A stretch of DNA of 64,000 nucleotides from CAVVAL01 sp963742725 (GTDB lineage: Bacteria > Actinomycetota > Actinomycetes > Mycobacteriales > Cryptosporangiaceae). The notes under the pieces are model-generated. The model was not told where the DNA came from. It saw nothing but the letters and a program-made list of their open reading frames with translations, and did not search any database. Shown here in pieces: positions 1 through 7,540 of the stretch (position 1 is its first letter; every line of letters starts with the position of its first letter). The stretch spans positions 868,001-932,000 of the forward strand of contig CAVUMX010000003.1 in assembly GCA_963742725.1 (NCBI GenBank), read 5' to 3'. A program made the position numbers and the translations under genes.

Positions 1-1
1 G

Positions 2-58
2 CCGGAGCGCGTGCTGGCGAGCCGCGAGATCGCCGCGCTGGCGCAGCTCTCTGGGTAG
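2..58 (+). CDS. C-terminal tail of an upstream gene (partial)
   Basis: An open frame enters the window and ends at a TAG at 56-58, encoding about 18 residues (PERVLASREIAALAQLSG). It stops 9 nt before the next ATG and lies on the same strand, so it is probably the end of the gene upstream of the LigD-type polymerase. The piece is too short to assign a family. Confidence 0.4.
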   Translation, partial: PERVLASREIAALAQLSG

Positions 59-67
59 GGTGGCGGC

Positions 68-1426
68 ATGCCCACCCGGCGGGAAGAGCTCGAACTGGCT
101 GGTCACGACGTCGTGGTGACCAATCCCGACAAGGTGTACTTCCCGCGCAGCGGCCACACCAAGTGGGATCTCGTCCAGTACTACCTCGCGGTGGCCGACG
201 GTGCCGTGCGGGGCGTCGCGCACCGGCCGATGGCACTCAAGCGCTACGTCAAGGGGATCGAGGGCCAGCCGTTCTTCCAGAAGCGGGCGCCCGAGTCGCG
301 GCCGCCGTGGGTGGAGACGGTCGAGCTGAAGTACCCCTCCGGGCGCTCGGCGCACGAGGTCGTGGTCCGCGACGTCGCGCAGCTGATCTGGGTCGTCAAC
401 CTGGGCTGCGTCGACCTGAACCCGCACCCGGTCCGTGACGACGACCTCGACCACCCCGACGAGCTGCGCGTCGACCTCGACCCGATGCCCGGCGTGCCAT
501 GGTCGATGACCCGGGACGTCGCGATGGTGACCAAGGAGGTACTGGAGGACGTCGGCCTCACCGGCTGGCCCAAGACGTCCGGGTCGAAGGGCTTCCACAT
601 CTACACCCGGCTGGCGCGCCAGTGGACGTTCGACGAGGTACGCCGCTCGGCCGTGGCGCTCGCCAGGGAGATCGAGCGACGCGCGCCCGACCTCTGCACG
701 ACGAAGTGGTGGAAGGAGGAGCGGCACGGCGTCTTCATCGACTACAACCAGAACGCCAAGGACCGGACGGTCGCGTCGGTGTACTCCGTCCGCCCCACCG
801 CCGACGCCCGCGTGTCGACGCCGCTGACCTGGGACGAGGTCCCGGACTGCGAACCCGGCGACTTCACGATCGACACCGTGCCCGCCCGGTACGCCGCGCT
901 CGGCGACCTCACCGCGGGGATCGACGCGTCGGCCGGATCGCTGGCGCCGCTGCTCGAACTGGCCGAACGGCACGCCGACGAAGGGCTGGGCGACGCGCCC
1001 TGGCCGCCGCACTACGCCAAGCAGCCGGGGGAGCCGCCCCGGGTCCAGCCCTCCAAGCGGGCCGCCGCGGAAGCCAAACAGCGGGTCGCCGCCGAGGGCG
1101 CTGTCGCCGCGCCGGCTCCGGGCAAGACGTACGGCGCGTCCGGGCGGCGCCGCACGTCGATGCCGCTGATCGAGGTCGCCCGCGCGGCCACGACGGACGA
1201 GGCCATGGCCGGTCTGGAGACGTGGAAGGCACGCCACCCGGACGTCTGGCCGCTGCTCGGGCCGCTCGACGTCATGGTCGACTCGATGCGCGGCAAGAGC
1301 ACCAACTGGACGCGGATCCGGCTCAACCTCCGCAACGTCCCCGAAGCCGACCGGCCGTCGCAGGAACCGCTCGACGTCGACTACGACCCCTGGGCGGGCG
1401 CCGACCCGGGGCCGCCGCCCGCCTAG
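68..1426 (+). CDS. LigD-type DNA polymerase/primase domain protein (NHEJ)
   Basis: This 452-residue protein matches the polymerase domain of LigD, the archaeo-eukaryotic-primase-like enzyme that fills and extends ends in Ku-dependent end joining. Visible motifs are TNPDKVYFP near residue 18, the metal-binding pair D136/D138 in RVDLDP, the nucleotide-binding SGSKGFHIYT at 171-180, and a third acidic residue at about D225 in FIDYNQNAKDRT. The polymerase domain ends near residue 310. A basic, proline-rich linker and a 100-residue C-terminal segment of unknown role follow. No ligase or phosphoesterase domain is present, so this is a stand-alone LigD-Pol as found in many actinobacteria; Ku and ligase partners are not in the window. 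The upstream gene ends 9 nt before, so co-transcription is possible. Confidence 0.9.
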   Translation: MPTRREELELAGHDVVVTNPDKVYFPRSGHTKWDLVQYYLAVADGAVRGVAHRPMALKRYVKGIEGQPFFQKRAPESRPPWVETVELKYPSGRSAHEVVVRDVAQLIWVVNLGCVDLNPHPVRDDDLDHPDELRVDLDPMPGVPWSMTRDVAMVTKEVLEDVGLTGWPKTSGSKGFHIYTRLARQWTFDEVRRSAVALAREIERRAPDLCTTKWWKEERHGVFIDYNQNAKDRTVASVYSVRPTADARVSTPLTWDEVPDCEPGDFTIDTVPARYAALGDLTAGIDASAGSLAPLLELAERHADEGLGDAPWPPHYAKQPGEPPRVQPSKRAAAEAKQRVAAEGAVAAPAPGKTYGASGRRRTSMPLIEVARAATTDEAMAGLETWKARHPDVWPLLGPLDVMVDSMRGKSTNWTRIRLNLRNVPEADRPSQEPLDVDYDPWAGADPGPPPA

Positions 1427-1471
1427 GAAACCGCCCGCAAAGGCAACCGCCCACCGAGAGAAGCCGCCCGC

Positions 1472-2164
1472 CTAGGGAACCAGCGGGCCGGCGAGGACGG
1501 CCGCGGCGGCCGCGCGGTCGCCGTCCCAGCCGATGGCGGGGTCGTCGGCGCTCTTGCGGTTCCACAGCATGAGCAGCAGGTCCTGGGCGGTACCGGTGAC
1601 CGTGGCGACGGGCCGGCCCGGACCGAGGATCCACGACGAGCCGGTGCCGGAGGCCACGAACCGCACGGCCTGCTCCGGCGGACGGGCCCGGCCGCGGGCG
1701 ATCATCCGGTGCATCGTCGTGTCGATGACCTCGGCGATCCCGTCGCCGGCGAGGTCCGGGTCGAACGTGCTGGGCAGGCCGAGCGCGTGTTCGGCGTCCC
1801 AGCGGTGGATGAGGGTCTCCTGGGCGCGGCGGCGGCGCCAGAAGCCGACGGTGTGCGGCGGGTAGAACGTCCACGCGGCGGTGTCGGGGTCGGCGCTCGC
1901 CGCGTCCAGCAGGACGGCCGCGGTGTGCGCGAACCAGGTCGCCAGTCCGTCGTGGTCGCTGGGCGCGGGCTCGTTCTGGCGGTCGCCGTGCTTCTCGGTG
2001 ATGGCCGTGGCCGCCCAGAGGTTGCCGTCGCCCAGGTGGTCGGCGAGGTCGTAGAGGGTCCAGTCGCCGCAGTATTCGACGGGCGCCGCCAGGTCACCGC
2101 CGAGGCAGGCGGCGAAGCTGTCGAGTTCGCGGCGGAGATGGGCGAGATGGTCGAGGGATGCCAT
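1472..2164 (-). CDS. Maleylpyruvate isomerase-family mycothiol-dependent protein
   Basis: A 230-residue protein of the actinobacterial mycothiol-dependent maleylpyruvate isomerase family (DinB-like metal-binding N-terminal domain plus MDMPI C-terminal domain). Family histidines are recognisable in the TLYDLADHLGDGNLW segment (about residues 42-56) and in TLIHRWDAEHAL (about 115-126), consistent with a metal site. The start chosen is the ATG at 2164, where homology begins (MASLDHLAHLRRELDSF); the 26 residues upstream in the same frame look unrelated. It converges with the polymerase gene. The substrate cannot be read from the sequence; many members are uncharacterised thiol-dependent transferases rather than true isomerases. 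Confidence 0.8.
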   Translation of the reverse strand: MASLDHLAHLRRELDSFAACLGGDLAAPVEYCGDWTLYDLADHLGDGNLWAATAITEKHGDRQNEPAPSDHDGLATWFAHTAAVLLDAASADPDTAAWTFYPPHTVGFWRRRRAQETLIHRWDAEHALGLPSTFDPDLAGDGIAEVIDTTMHRMIARGRARPPEQAVRFVASGTGSSWILGPGRPVATVTGTAQDLLLMLWNRKSADDPAIGWDGDRAAAAAVLAGPLVP

Positions 2165-2204
2165 TGCGGCATCGTCGCACCCGCGCGCAGGTCCGACACA
2201 ATGA

Positions 2205-2244
2205 AATTGCCATCCCGACCTTATTCCCGGCCGGGATGGCAATT
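2205..2244 (-). terminator. Hairpin downstream of the lipoprotein gene
   Basis: Perfect 13-bp inverted repeat (2205-2217 and 2232-2244, arm AATTGCCATCCCG) with a 14-nt loop. It lies just past the stop of the minus-strand lipoprotein gene and before the next minus-strand gene, so it probably terminates the former. There is only a weak T-rich tract after it. Confidence 0.6.
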
Positions 2245-2257
2245 CATGTGACGTGAA

Positions 2258-2752
2258 TTACACGCCGGTCCTGATCAGTTTGCCGTCGGGCTTGACGACG
2301 AACCATTCGCCGTCGACGCCCTGGCCGTTCACGTCGCCCGCGGCCACGTCGCCGGCGTAGTAGTACAGCGGCCACTCGCCGTACCTCGCCTGCGTGCTGC
2401 CCTCGCTCGCGGGGATGCTCGCCAGCAGCGCGGTGTCCGTGCCGGCACCCGGGGTCGCCGGCTTGGCCGAGGTGAGGGCGGGCCAGGTGGCCAGGCAGTC
2501 GGCGGAGCATGCGCTCGACCCGCCCTTGTCCTTCGCGAACGCGTAGAGCGTGCGATTTGCCTGGTCAGCGAGGATGGGGCCGAAGCTCGACTCGACGATC
2601 TTCACCTCGGCCTCCACCGGCTGCTGCTGCGCTGCCGGCGCGTTCTTCGCGGGGGTCTTGCCGGCCTCGGTGCTGGTGTCGGCGCCCGCGCCACAGGCGG
2701 CGAGGCCGAGCGCGAGCAGCGGCGCGGCGGCGAGAGCAATGCGGATACGCAT
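2258..2752 (-). CDS. Secreted lipoprotein, COG4315 type
   Basis: A 164-residue lipoprotein: an Arg-bearing N terminus, hydrophobic stretch and lipobox (ALGLAAC, Cys near residue 19) predict diacylglyceryl anchoring on the outer membrane face. The mature part has two copies of the COG4315 repeat, recognisable as SSFGPILADQANRTLYAFAKD and a later GEWPLYYYAGD, with CSADCLATWPAL between them. Family function is unknown; members are often near redox or stress genes. The start at 2752 is preceded by GAGGAG 9 nt upstream; an in-frame ATG 14 codons earlier lacks a ribosome site. It is divergent from the CHRD-domain gene, sharing a 174-bp promoter region that is AT-richer than its surroundings. Confidence 0.85.
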   Translation of the reverse strand: MRIRIALAAAPLLALGLAACGAGADTSTEAGKTPAKNAPAAQQQPVEAEVKIVESSFGPILADQANRTLYAFAKDKGGSSACSADCLATWPALTSAKPATPGAGTDTALLASIPASEGSTQARYGEWPLYYYAGDVAAGDVNGQGVDGEWFVVKPDGKLIRTGV

Positions 2753-2926
2753 GGGGTCGGTCTCCTCGTGTGTCCGTGTGAGAGGCATCTGCATCCACCA
2801 CGTATCCCGCCGCCGAAAGATTCAATGGGTGCGCGATTTTCTTTTTCTCCGGACTATTGAACTCCCCGGCGAGCGGGCCGCGTGTCAGCACTGTCAATCG
2901 CAATTACATCGACGAAGGACGACGAC

Positions 2927-3964
2927 ATGCGCAAGCTTCTGCTCGCACTGCCGGTCGCGGCAGTGGCCTTGGGAATGGTCGCCGCCGCGCCGGTCCAGGC
3001 CGCCGGTCACGGCGCCACGGGTCACGGCAGCTCGGGTCACGGCGGCTCGGGTCACGGCGGCTCGGGTCACGGCGGCTCGGGTCACGGCGGCTCGGGTCAC
3101 GGCGGCTCGGGTCACGGTGCCTCGGGGAACAAGGCCGCTCCGCTCAAGGCCGTCAGCGCCAAGGCGCCCTCCACGTTCCTCGCCGCCTCGCTGTCCGGCG
3201 CGGCCGAGGTACCGACGGCGGGCGGCCCGGCGGTCGGCGACCCGCAGGGCAAGGGCGTCGCCCTCGTCCGGGTCAAGGGCGACAGGGTGTCGTTCTCGGT
3301 GAGCTACTCCGGGATCCAGGCGCCCTCGCTCGGCCACATCCACGAGGGCAAGGCCGGCGTCAACGGCCCGGTCAAGGTCACGCTGTTCGGTACCGCGCTT
3401 CCCGCGACGGTCAACGCCGCCGCCGGCGCCGTGCACGTCGACGACGCCAAGCTGGCGCAGTCGATCCGCACCAACCCGCGCGGCTTCTACGTCAACCTGC
3501 ACAGCGCCGAGTTCCCCGGCGGCGCCGTCCGTGGCCAGCTCACCAAGCTGAACCGGAAGGTGGACGTCCTGAAGGTCGTGTCGGGCGGCGGGTTCCGCGC
3601 CCTGCTGGACGCCGACCAGGAAGTGCAGAAGCCTGGCGGTTCGCCGGTCGGTGACCCCAACGGGCACGCCGTCTCGTTCATCCGTCCGAAGGGCACCAGC
3701 GTCGGCTACTCGCTCGCCTGGGTCGGGATCGCCCCGCCGACCGTCGGTCACCTGCACGAGGGTGTGCGCGGAGTCAACGGTCCGGTGAAGGTCGAGCTGT
3801 TCACGACCCCCGTCCCGAGCACGATCTTCGCGATCTCCGGTGTCGCCGCGGACCAGGACGCGGCGGTCGTCCAGGGGATCCGCAAGAACCCCCGCGGGTT
3901 CTACGTGAACGTGCACAACGCCGAGTTCAAGGACGGCGCCGTGCGGGGTCAGCTCCTCCGCTGA
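2927..3964 (+). CDS. Secreted protein with two CHRD domains and a His-Gly-Ser repeat
   Basis: 345 residues. A signal peptide (MRKLLLALPVAAVALGMVAA...VQAA, 1-26) is followed by eight 5-residue units (GHGAT, GHGSS, five GHGGS, GHGAS; 3005-3124), then two CHRD domains at about residues 60-200 and 225-345. Each CHRD domain carries a GHIHEG or GHLHEG motif and an NPRGFYVN..H(S/N)AEF signature. CHRD is an immunoglobulin-like domain named from chordin, common in secreted bacterial proteins; its biochemical role in bacteria is unclear. The histidine-rich repeat could bind metal (inference). The start at 2927 has GAAGGAC upstream. An upstream in-frame GTG adds 15 residues with no signal-like character. 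Confidence 0.85.
   Translation: MRKLLLALPVAAVALGMVAAAPVQAAGHGATGHGSSGHGGSGHGGSGHGGSGHGGSGHGGSGHGASGNKAAPLKAVSAKAPSTFLAASLSGAAEVPTAGGPAVGDPQGKGVALVRVKGDRVSFSVSYSGIQAPSLGHIHEGKAGVNGPVKVTLFGTALPATVNAAAGAVHVDDAKLAQSIRTNPRGFYVNLHSAEFPGGAVRGQLTKLNRKVDVLKVVSGGGFRALLDADQEVQKPGGSPVGDPNGHAVSFIRPKGTSVGYSLAWVGIAPPTVGHLHEGVRGVNGPVKVELFTTPVPSTIFAISGVAADQDAAVVQGIRKNPRGFYVNVHNAEFKDGAVRGQLLR
3005..3124 (+). repeat. Eight tandem 15-bp units coding GHGGS-like repeats
   Basis: Period is 15 bp (typical unit GGTCACGGCGGCTCG). The five central copies are nearly identical in DNA as well as protein, which suggests recent slippage expansion rather than old selection. Confidence 0.9.
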
Positions 3965-3978
3965 CCTGAGAAGGAACC

Positions 3979-4014
3979 TGTGCCCCGGGGCGACCCTCCG
4001 CGCCCCGGGGCACA
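3979..4014 (+). terminator. Strong hairpin after the CHRD gene
   Basis: Perfect 14-bp GC-rich inverted repeat (TGTGCCCCGGGGCG, 3979-3992 and 4001-4014) with an 8-nt loop, 15 nt after the stop codon. There is no U-run, as is usual for high-GC actinobacterial terminators. Confidence 0.8.
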
Positions 4015-4057
4015 GCCATGACCTGGGGCACAGCGCGATCTGGGGCAGACTGGGTCC

Positions 4058-5065
4058 GTGACGCGGTGGGTCCTGCACGTCGACCTCGACCAGTTCGTCG
4101 CGGCCGTCGAGGTGCTGCGCCGCCCCGAACTGCGGGGGCGGCCGGTCGTCGTGGGCGGGGACGGCGATCCGTCGAAGCGCGGCGTCGTCGCCACGGCGTC
4201 GTACGAGGCGCGCGCGTACGGCGTCGAATCCGGCGTCCCGCTGCGGGTCGCCGCCCGCCGCTGCCCGGACGCGGTGTTCCTCCCCGTGGACCGCGACGCG
4301 TACGACGAAGCGTCCGTGGCGGTGATGGGGGCGCTGCGCGAGTTCGGCATGGTCGAGGTGATGGGCTGGGACGAGGCGTTCCTCGCGCCGGACGGCGACG
4401 ATCCTGAGGTGGTCGCTCGGCGGATCCAGGCGGGGGTGCGCGAGGCCACCCGGCTCGACTGCACGGTCGGGATCGGCGACAACAAGCTGCGGGCGAAGCT
4501 CGCCACCGGGTTCGGCAAGCCCGCCGGCGTGTACCGGCTGACCGCCGAGACCTGGTTCGCCGTCCTCGGCGACAGGCCGACGGACGCGCTGTGGGGGATC
4601 GGGCGCAAGACGGCGAAGCGCCTCCACGAACTGGGCATCGACACGGTCCGGCAGCTGGCGGACGCCGATCCGCAGGCCCTCGCCGCCGTGTTGGGGCCGG
4701 CGACCGGGCCATGGCTGGTCCGGCTCGGCAACGGCGTGGACCACTCGCCCGTTGACGACACGCCGTACGTCCCCCGCTCGCGGAGCCGGGAGACCACCTT
4801 CCAGCAGAACCTGGAGGACTGGGACGACGTGCGTGGCGCCGTCCGGCGGCTCGCACGGGAGGTGGCCGACGACATCGCCGGGGAGCCGCGGCCGGTCGTC
4901 CGCGTCGCGGTGAAGGTCCGGTGGGCGCCGTTCTTCACCGAGACACACAGCCGGCCGCTCACCCCGCCCGAGTCCCTTGAGGACGGTGCGCTCGTCGCGC
5001 TGGAGCTGTTCACCGGACGGCGTCCGGTCCGTCTCGTCGGCGTCCGCGCCGAGTTCGTCAGATGA
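4058..5065 (+). CDS. Y-family DNA polymerase (DinB/Pol IV type)
   Basis: A 335-residue translesion polymerase with catalytic carboxylates in VDLDQF (D9, D11) and in GWDEAF (D105, E106), the fingers motif SYEARAYGV, the palm/thumb segment GIGDNKLRAKLATGFGKP, a helix-hairpin-helix region (GIGRKTAKRLHELGI) and a little-finger domain. Two deviations stand out. The usual S-x-DEA motif is GWDEA. The protein also ends at the last little-finger strand (VRAEFVR) without the C-terminal beta-clamp-binding peptide found in clamp-tethered Pol IV. Clamp-less DinB paralogues are known in mycobacteria, so this may be that type. It starts with GTG at 4058, 44 nt after a terminator, so it has its own promoter. 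Confidence 0.9.
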   Translation: MTRWVLHVDLDQFVAAVEVLRRPELRGRPVVVGGDGDPSKRGVVATASYEARAYGVESGVPLRVAARRCPDAVFLPVDRDAYDEASVAVMGALREFGMVEVMGWDEAFLAPDGDDPEVVARRIQAGVREATRLDCTVGIGDNKLRAKLATGFGKPAGVYRLTAETWFAVLGDRPTDALWGIGRKTAKRLHELGIDTVRQLADADPQALAAVLGPATGPWLVRLGNGVDHSPVDDTPYVPRSRSRETTFQQNLEDWDDVRGAVRRLAREVADDIAGEPRPVVRVAVKVRWAPFFTETHSRPLTPPESLEDGALVALELFTGRRPVRLVGVRAEFVR

Positions 5066-5345
5066 TCCCGTACTGAGCCGCCTGCAACGCGAAGAGCTGG
5101 GCATACGTGCCGCCGGACGTCATCAGCCCGGCGTGGTCGCCGTGTTCGAGCACCCGGCCGCGATGCAGGACGTAGATGTGGTCGGCGTGGCGCACCGACG
5201 CCAGCCGGTGCGTGATCAGGACGACCGTGTGCCCGTCGCCGGCCAGCCGCCGGATCCGTTCGAACGCCTCGATCTCGGCGCGCGGATCGAGCGACGCGGT
5301 CGGTTCGTCGCAGATGAGGATCCGCGCGTCCCGGAACGGGCGGGC
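5058..5345 (-). pseudogene. C-terminal remnant of an ABC exporter (nucleotide-binding domain end)
   Basis: About 95 residues matching the end of an ABC ATPase: Walker B ARILICDEPTASLD, the H-loop VLITHRLASVRHAD, and a normal C terminus (LFALQAAQYGII). Walker A, the Q-loop and the LSGGQ signature are absent. Upstream in the same frame the sequence changes abruptly to a tyrosine-recombinase tail. The matching N-terminal membrane half lies on the same strand at 6950-7408, so these are two ends of one broken gene. Its stop overlaps the end of the DinB gene by 8 bp in convergent orientation. Confidence 0.85.
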
Positions 5346-5351
5346 GCGGCG

Positions 5352-5489
5352 TCGCCAGGCGCGTAGTTCGTCGTCGGCGGCCTGGTCGGAGTGATCGGCG
5401 TAGGCCAGGGTGGTCTGGATCTTGCGGTGGCCGAGTCGTTTGCGGATGGTCTGGAGGCTGACGCCGTCGCGGACGATCTCCGCCGCACT
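5352..5489 (-). pseudogene. Tyrosine recombinase (integrase) C-terminal remnant
   Basis: About 46 residues resemble the end of a phage-type integrase: SAAEIVRDGVSLQTIRKRLG, then HRKIQTTLAYADHSDQAADDEL. The box-II LGH histidine and the candidate nucleophile Tyr in TTLAYA are visible. The HxxR motif expected just upstream is not recognisable, and nothing further upstream resembles the rest of a recombinase. It is fused in frame to the ABC remnant, giving a chimeric 214-codon frame (5058-5702) that is unlikely to be functional. It is probably a relic of the element that disrupted the exporter. Confidence 0.7.
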
Positions 5490-5724
5490 GGCGACCGTCG
5501 GCACAGCGATCACGGCGGCCCTCGCCGAGGACGCCTTTACGCAATGACTCTCGCCTGCGCCGACCCGCTGAGGCCCTGTCTCTAGCGCGACGGTTCCTGT
5601 CTGGCGGCGCCGCCACGCCCATTTGTTGCTGGTCTGCGCAACAGTGGGGGTTATGCCTTGAGCTGGCTCCTGGCTGTCCTTAGCGTTGGGACGGCAGCGC
5701 AACGATCCACAAAGGAGCGAACGT

Positions 5725-6228
5725 ATGCGGATTCGGGTAATACTAGGATCAATGATCTTTGCAGGGCTGGTCGCGGTGACCGCCCCGATCGCTGGGGCCT
5801 CGGCCGCCCCTCCGCAGCCGACGGACGGAGTTGGCTATCTTTCGGTCCGCGATGCGAACGCGGCGATGGCGTGGGGCTATGTGAGGAACCAAGCCACTGG
5901 GCGTTGTCTGGAGGAGACACCCGGCCGGAACATCGGAACAGCTCCGTGCCGTTATGACAACGACCAGACGTGGGAATGGCGGGCGGGTACTGGTTCGATA
6001 TACAACTGGACCCTCGTGAACAGGTCCACGGGGAATTGCCTCGACAGTAATTCCAACCTGGAAGTGTACGCCCACCCTTGCAACGGCGGGAACAATCAGA
6101 ATTGGCTTCGGTTCGACAACGGCATGATCAGGTCGGCGCCAACCGCGAACGGGATGCTCGACAGCAACTCTCAAGGAGAGGTCTACGTCCACGCGTACAA
6201 CGGCGGTAACTACCAGAAGTGGTACTGA
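5725..6228 (+). CDS. Secreted ricin B-type (beta-trefoil) lectin domain protein
   Basis: 167 residues: a signal peptide (MRIRVILGSMIFAGLVAVTA...ASA, about 1-28) followed by a beta-trefoil carbohydrate-binding domain. QxW-type repeats are visible as NDQTWEW, NNQNWLRF and NYQKWY, with NRSTGNCLDSNS and a partner ANGMLDSNS. It has no catalytic domain, so it may be a free lectin or the detached binding module of a glycoside hydrolase. The start at 5725 follows AAAGGAG. The gene is visibly less GC-rich than its neighbours (many AAT, TAT and AAC codons) and sits inside the insert that splits the ABC exporter, so it is probably horizontally acquired cargo. The reading frame appears intact. Confidence 0.85.
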   Translation: MRIRVILGSMIFAGLVAVTAPIAGASAAPPQPTDGVGYLSVRDANAAMAWGYVRNQATGRCLEETPGRNIGTAPCRYDNDQTWEWRAGTGSIYNWTLVNRSTGNCLDSNSNLEVYAHPCNGGNNQNWLRFDNGMIRSAPTANGMLDSNSQGEVYVHAYNGGNYQKWY

Positions 6229-6549
6229 GCCGCTGGTAGTGCTCCAGTCGTAGTTCGTGGTCCGGCGGTTTGACAGCCCCGGACGTAGCGCGGCCACCGT
6301 TCGATGATCCGGAGCTGTGTTGACTGGGGATCGTCTAGCGGTGGCCGCAGTCATCACGGCCTGCTAAGTCGCACCGCACCAGGTCGTGCACCAGGGATCC
6401 CGCACCGAACCCGAACCCGGCGCGGGCGTTGGCGCGTCGAGGTGTTGCGATGCGGCCGCATCGACGCGTCCGAGGCGCCGCCCAGCCTTTCGCGAACCCC
6501 CCTCACCGCGTATTGCCAACGAACTGACGACTCACGAAACTAGCTGCGA
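6229..6549 (+). other. Non-coding or decayed segment between lectin and TauE remnant
   Basis: About 320 bp with no ORF I can support; the short frames here have no recognisable similarity. Its lower, uneven GC and position inside the exporter-splitting insert suggest decayed mobile-element DNA, but I found no terminal inverted repeat or transposase motif. Confidence 0.5.
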
Positions 6550-6906
6550 GCGGGGGCCATCTTCATCAGGGTCGTCGCCGCGATCATGGGCGTCGCCGGC
6601 GGCGAACTACTAATCCCGACGATCGTGCAGCTGTTCGGCACCGACATCAAGAAGCCGGAAGCCTCTCCCTCGCCGTGTCGCTGCCCACGATGATCGTCGC
6701 GTTCGCCCGCTACAGCCGCGACGGCAGCTTCATCGTCCTACGCCGCCACGCCCGGCTCGCGGGTGCCCTCGCCGCCGGCTTCGTCACCGGCTCCGTCATC
6801 GGCGGTCTGCTCCTCGGCGTCATCCCTGAAGCCGTGCTCATCCCGACTCTCGCAGCGCTTCTGCTTCTGTCCTCCGTCAAGGTCTGGCGGCACGCGCGAC
6901 CCCTGA
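6550..6906 (+). pseudogene. TauE/SafE-family permease remnant (truncated, frameshifted)
   Basis: The frame from about 6550 reads AIMGVAGGELLIPTIVQLFG then DIKKP before running off. From about 6660 the next frame resumes with SLAVSLPTMIVAFARYSRDG, then RHARLAGALAAGFVTGSVIG, ending SSVKVWRHARP. Together these are the C-terminal half of a TauE/SafE (COG0730) anion exporter with a frameshift near 6657. The N-terminal half is missing, so the gene is dead. The 381-codon frame that begins inside it (6675-7820) continues through antisense sequence and is not a gene. Confidence 0.8.
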
Positions 6907-6949
6907 ACACACCAATTCGTCAGCAGGGAATCCGCACACTCCACCAGGT

Positions 6950-7408
6950 GTCCTCGATCGTCGCCAGCTCCACCCGTGCCGCCCGCGACAGCAGCCGGAC
7001 GTTGGCCGGCCGCTCGACCCGCGGTTCGAGCCGGCCCGCCGCCGCGACCGAGACCGCGCCCATCACGCTCGCCGCGACCGCCGAGAGCGCGACCCACGTG
7101 AGTGCCGGCAGCGCCGCCCGCAGCCGGTCGGCCGTCGGACCGGAACTCAGCAGCTCGACCAGGACCTCGTTGGTCGCGAGCAACCCGAACGCCGCCGCTG
7201 TGCCCCGCCCGACCTCGCACCCGAGGACGGCCAGCAGCGCGCGACGATCCGCGTGCCACGCCAGGCGACACGCACGGCCGACCATGTGCGGCAGCCGCCG
7301 CGCGACGGCCCAGACTCCCATGTCCATGCCGGCCAACTCGTACTTCGACCAGCCCATGTCGTACGCCAGCCGGCCGCCGAACAGCGAGTCCGCCGGGTCC
7401 TCGACCAT
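6950..7408 (-). pseudogene. N-terminal remnant of the split ABC exporter (membrane domain)
   Basis: About 153 residues matching the start of an actinobacterial ABC exporter half-molecule: GGRLAYDMGWSKYELAGMDM, then a membrane domain with two hydrophobic segments and the inter-helical RLEPRVERPANVRLLSRAAR followed by VELATIED. Similarity stops at ATIED, and a few unrelated codons lead to a stop at 6920. The start at 7408 has a good site (GGGAGG, 8 nt upstream). The remaining membrane helices and most of the ATPase are missing; only the last 95 residues reappear at 5058-5345. Confidence 0.8.
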
Positions 7409-7430
7409 CCGGATGTCCTCCCAGCGTTTG

Positions 7431-7476
7431 CGGTGGGATCGGGGAGCCTGGCCACGCGATCCCACCCGAAATCACC
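7431..7476. repeat. Dispersed palindromic element, copy A
   Basis: The palindrome GGTGGGATCG...CGATCCCACC has an inner GAGCCTGGC segment and a flanking GAAATCACC. Read in reverse complement it is nearly identical to the units repeated at 38521-38750 (ATTTCGGGTGGGAT...GCCAGGCTCC...CGATCCCACC). It is a REP-like intergenic hairpin. Confidence 0.75.
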
Positions 7477-7540
7477 GAGGCCGCCTCAGGCTAGTGACGC
7501 GCGGCAAGGCCATTGCCACGGTTGGCTACGGTCGCCGCCG

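Noticed and set aside
2894..5104. Very long open frames opposite real genes (also 9911-12907 minus, 18672-20774 plus, 20395-22923 plus, 33150-35774 minus, 47416-50157 minus)
   Set aside because: They mirror clear genes on the other strand, are rich in Arg/Gly/Ala/Pro/His without domain motifs, and arise because stop codons are rare in antisense frames of very GC-rich DNA.
5352..5489. Active prophage or integrative element
   Set aside because: Only the recombinase tail remains; no excisionase, replication or structural genes and no att repeats were seen.
6229..6549. Insertion sequence
   Set aside because: No terminal inverted repeats, target duplication or transposase motif could be found.
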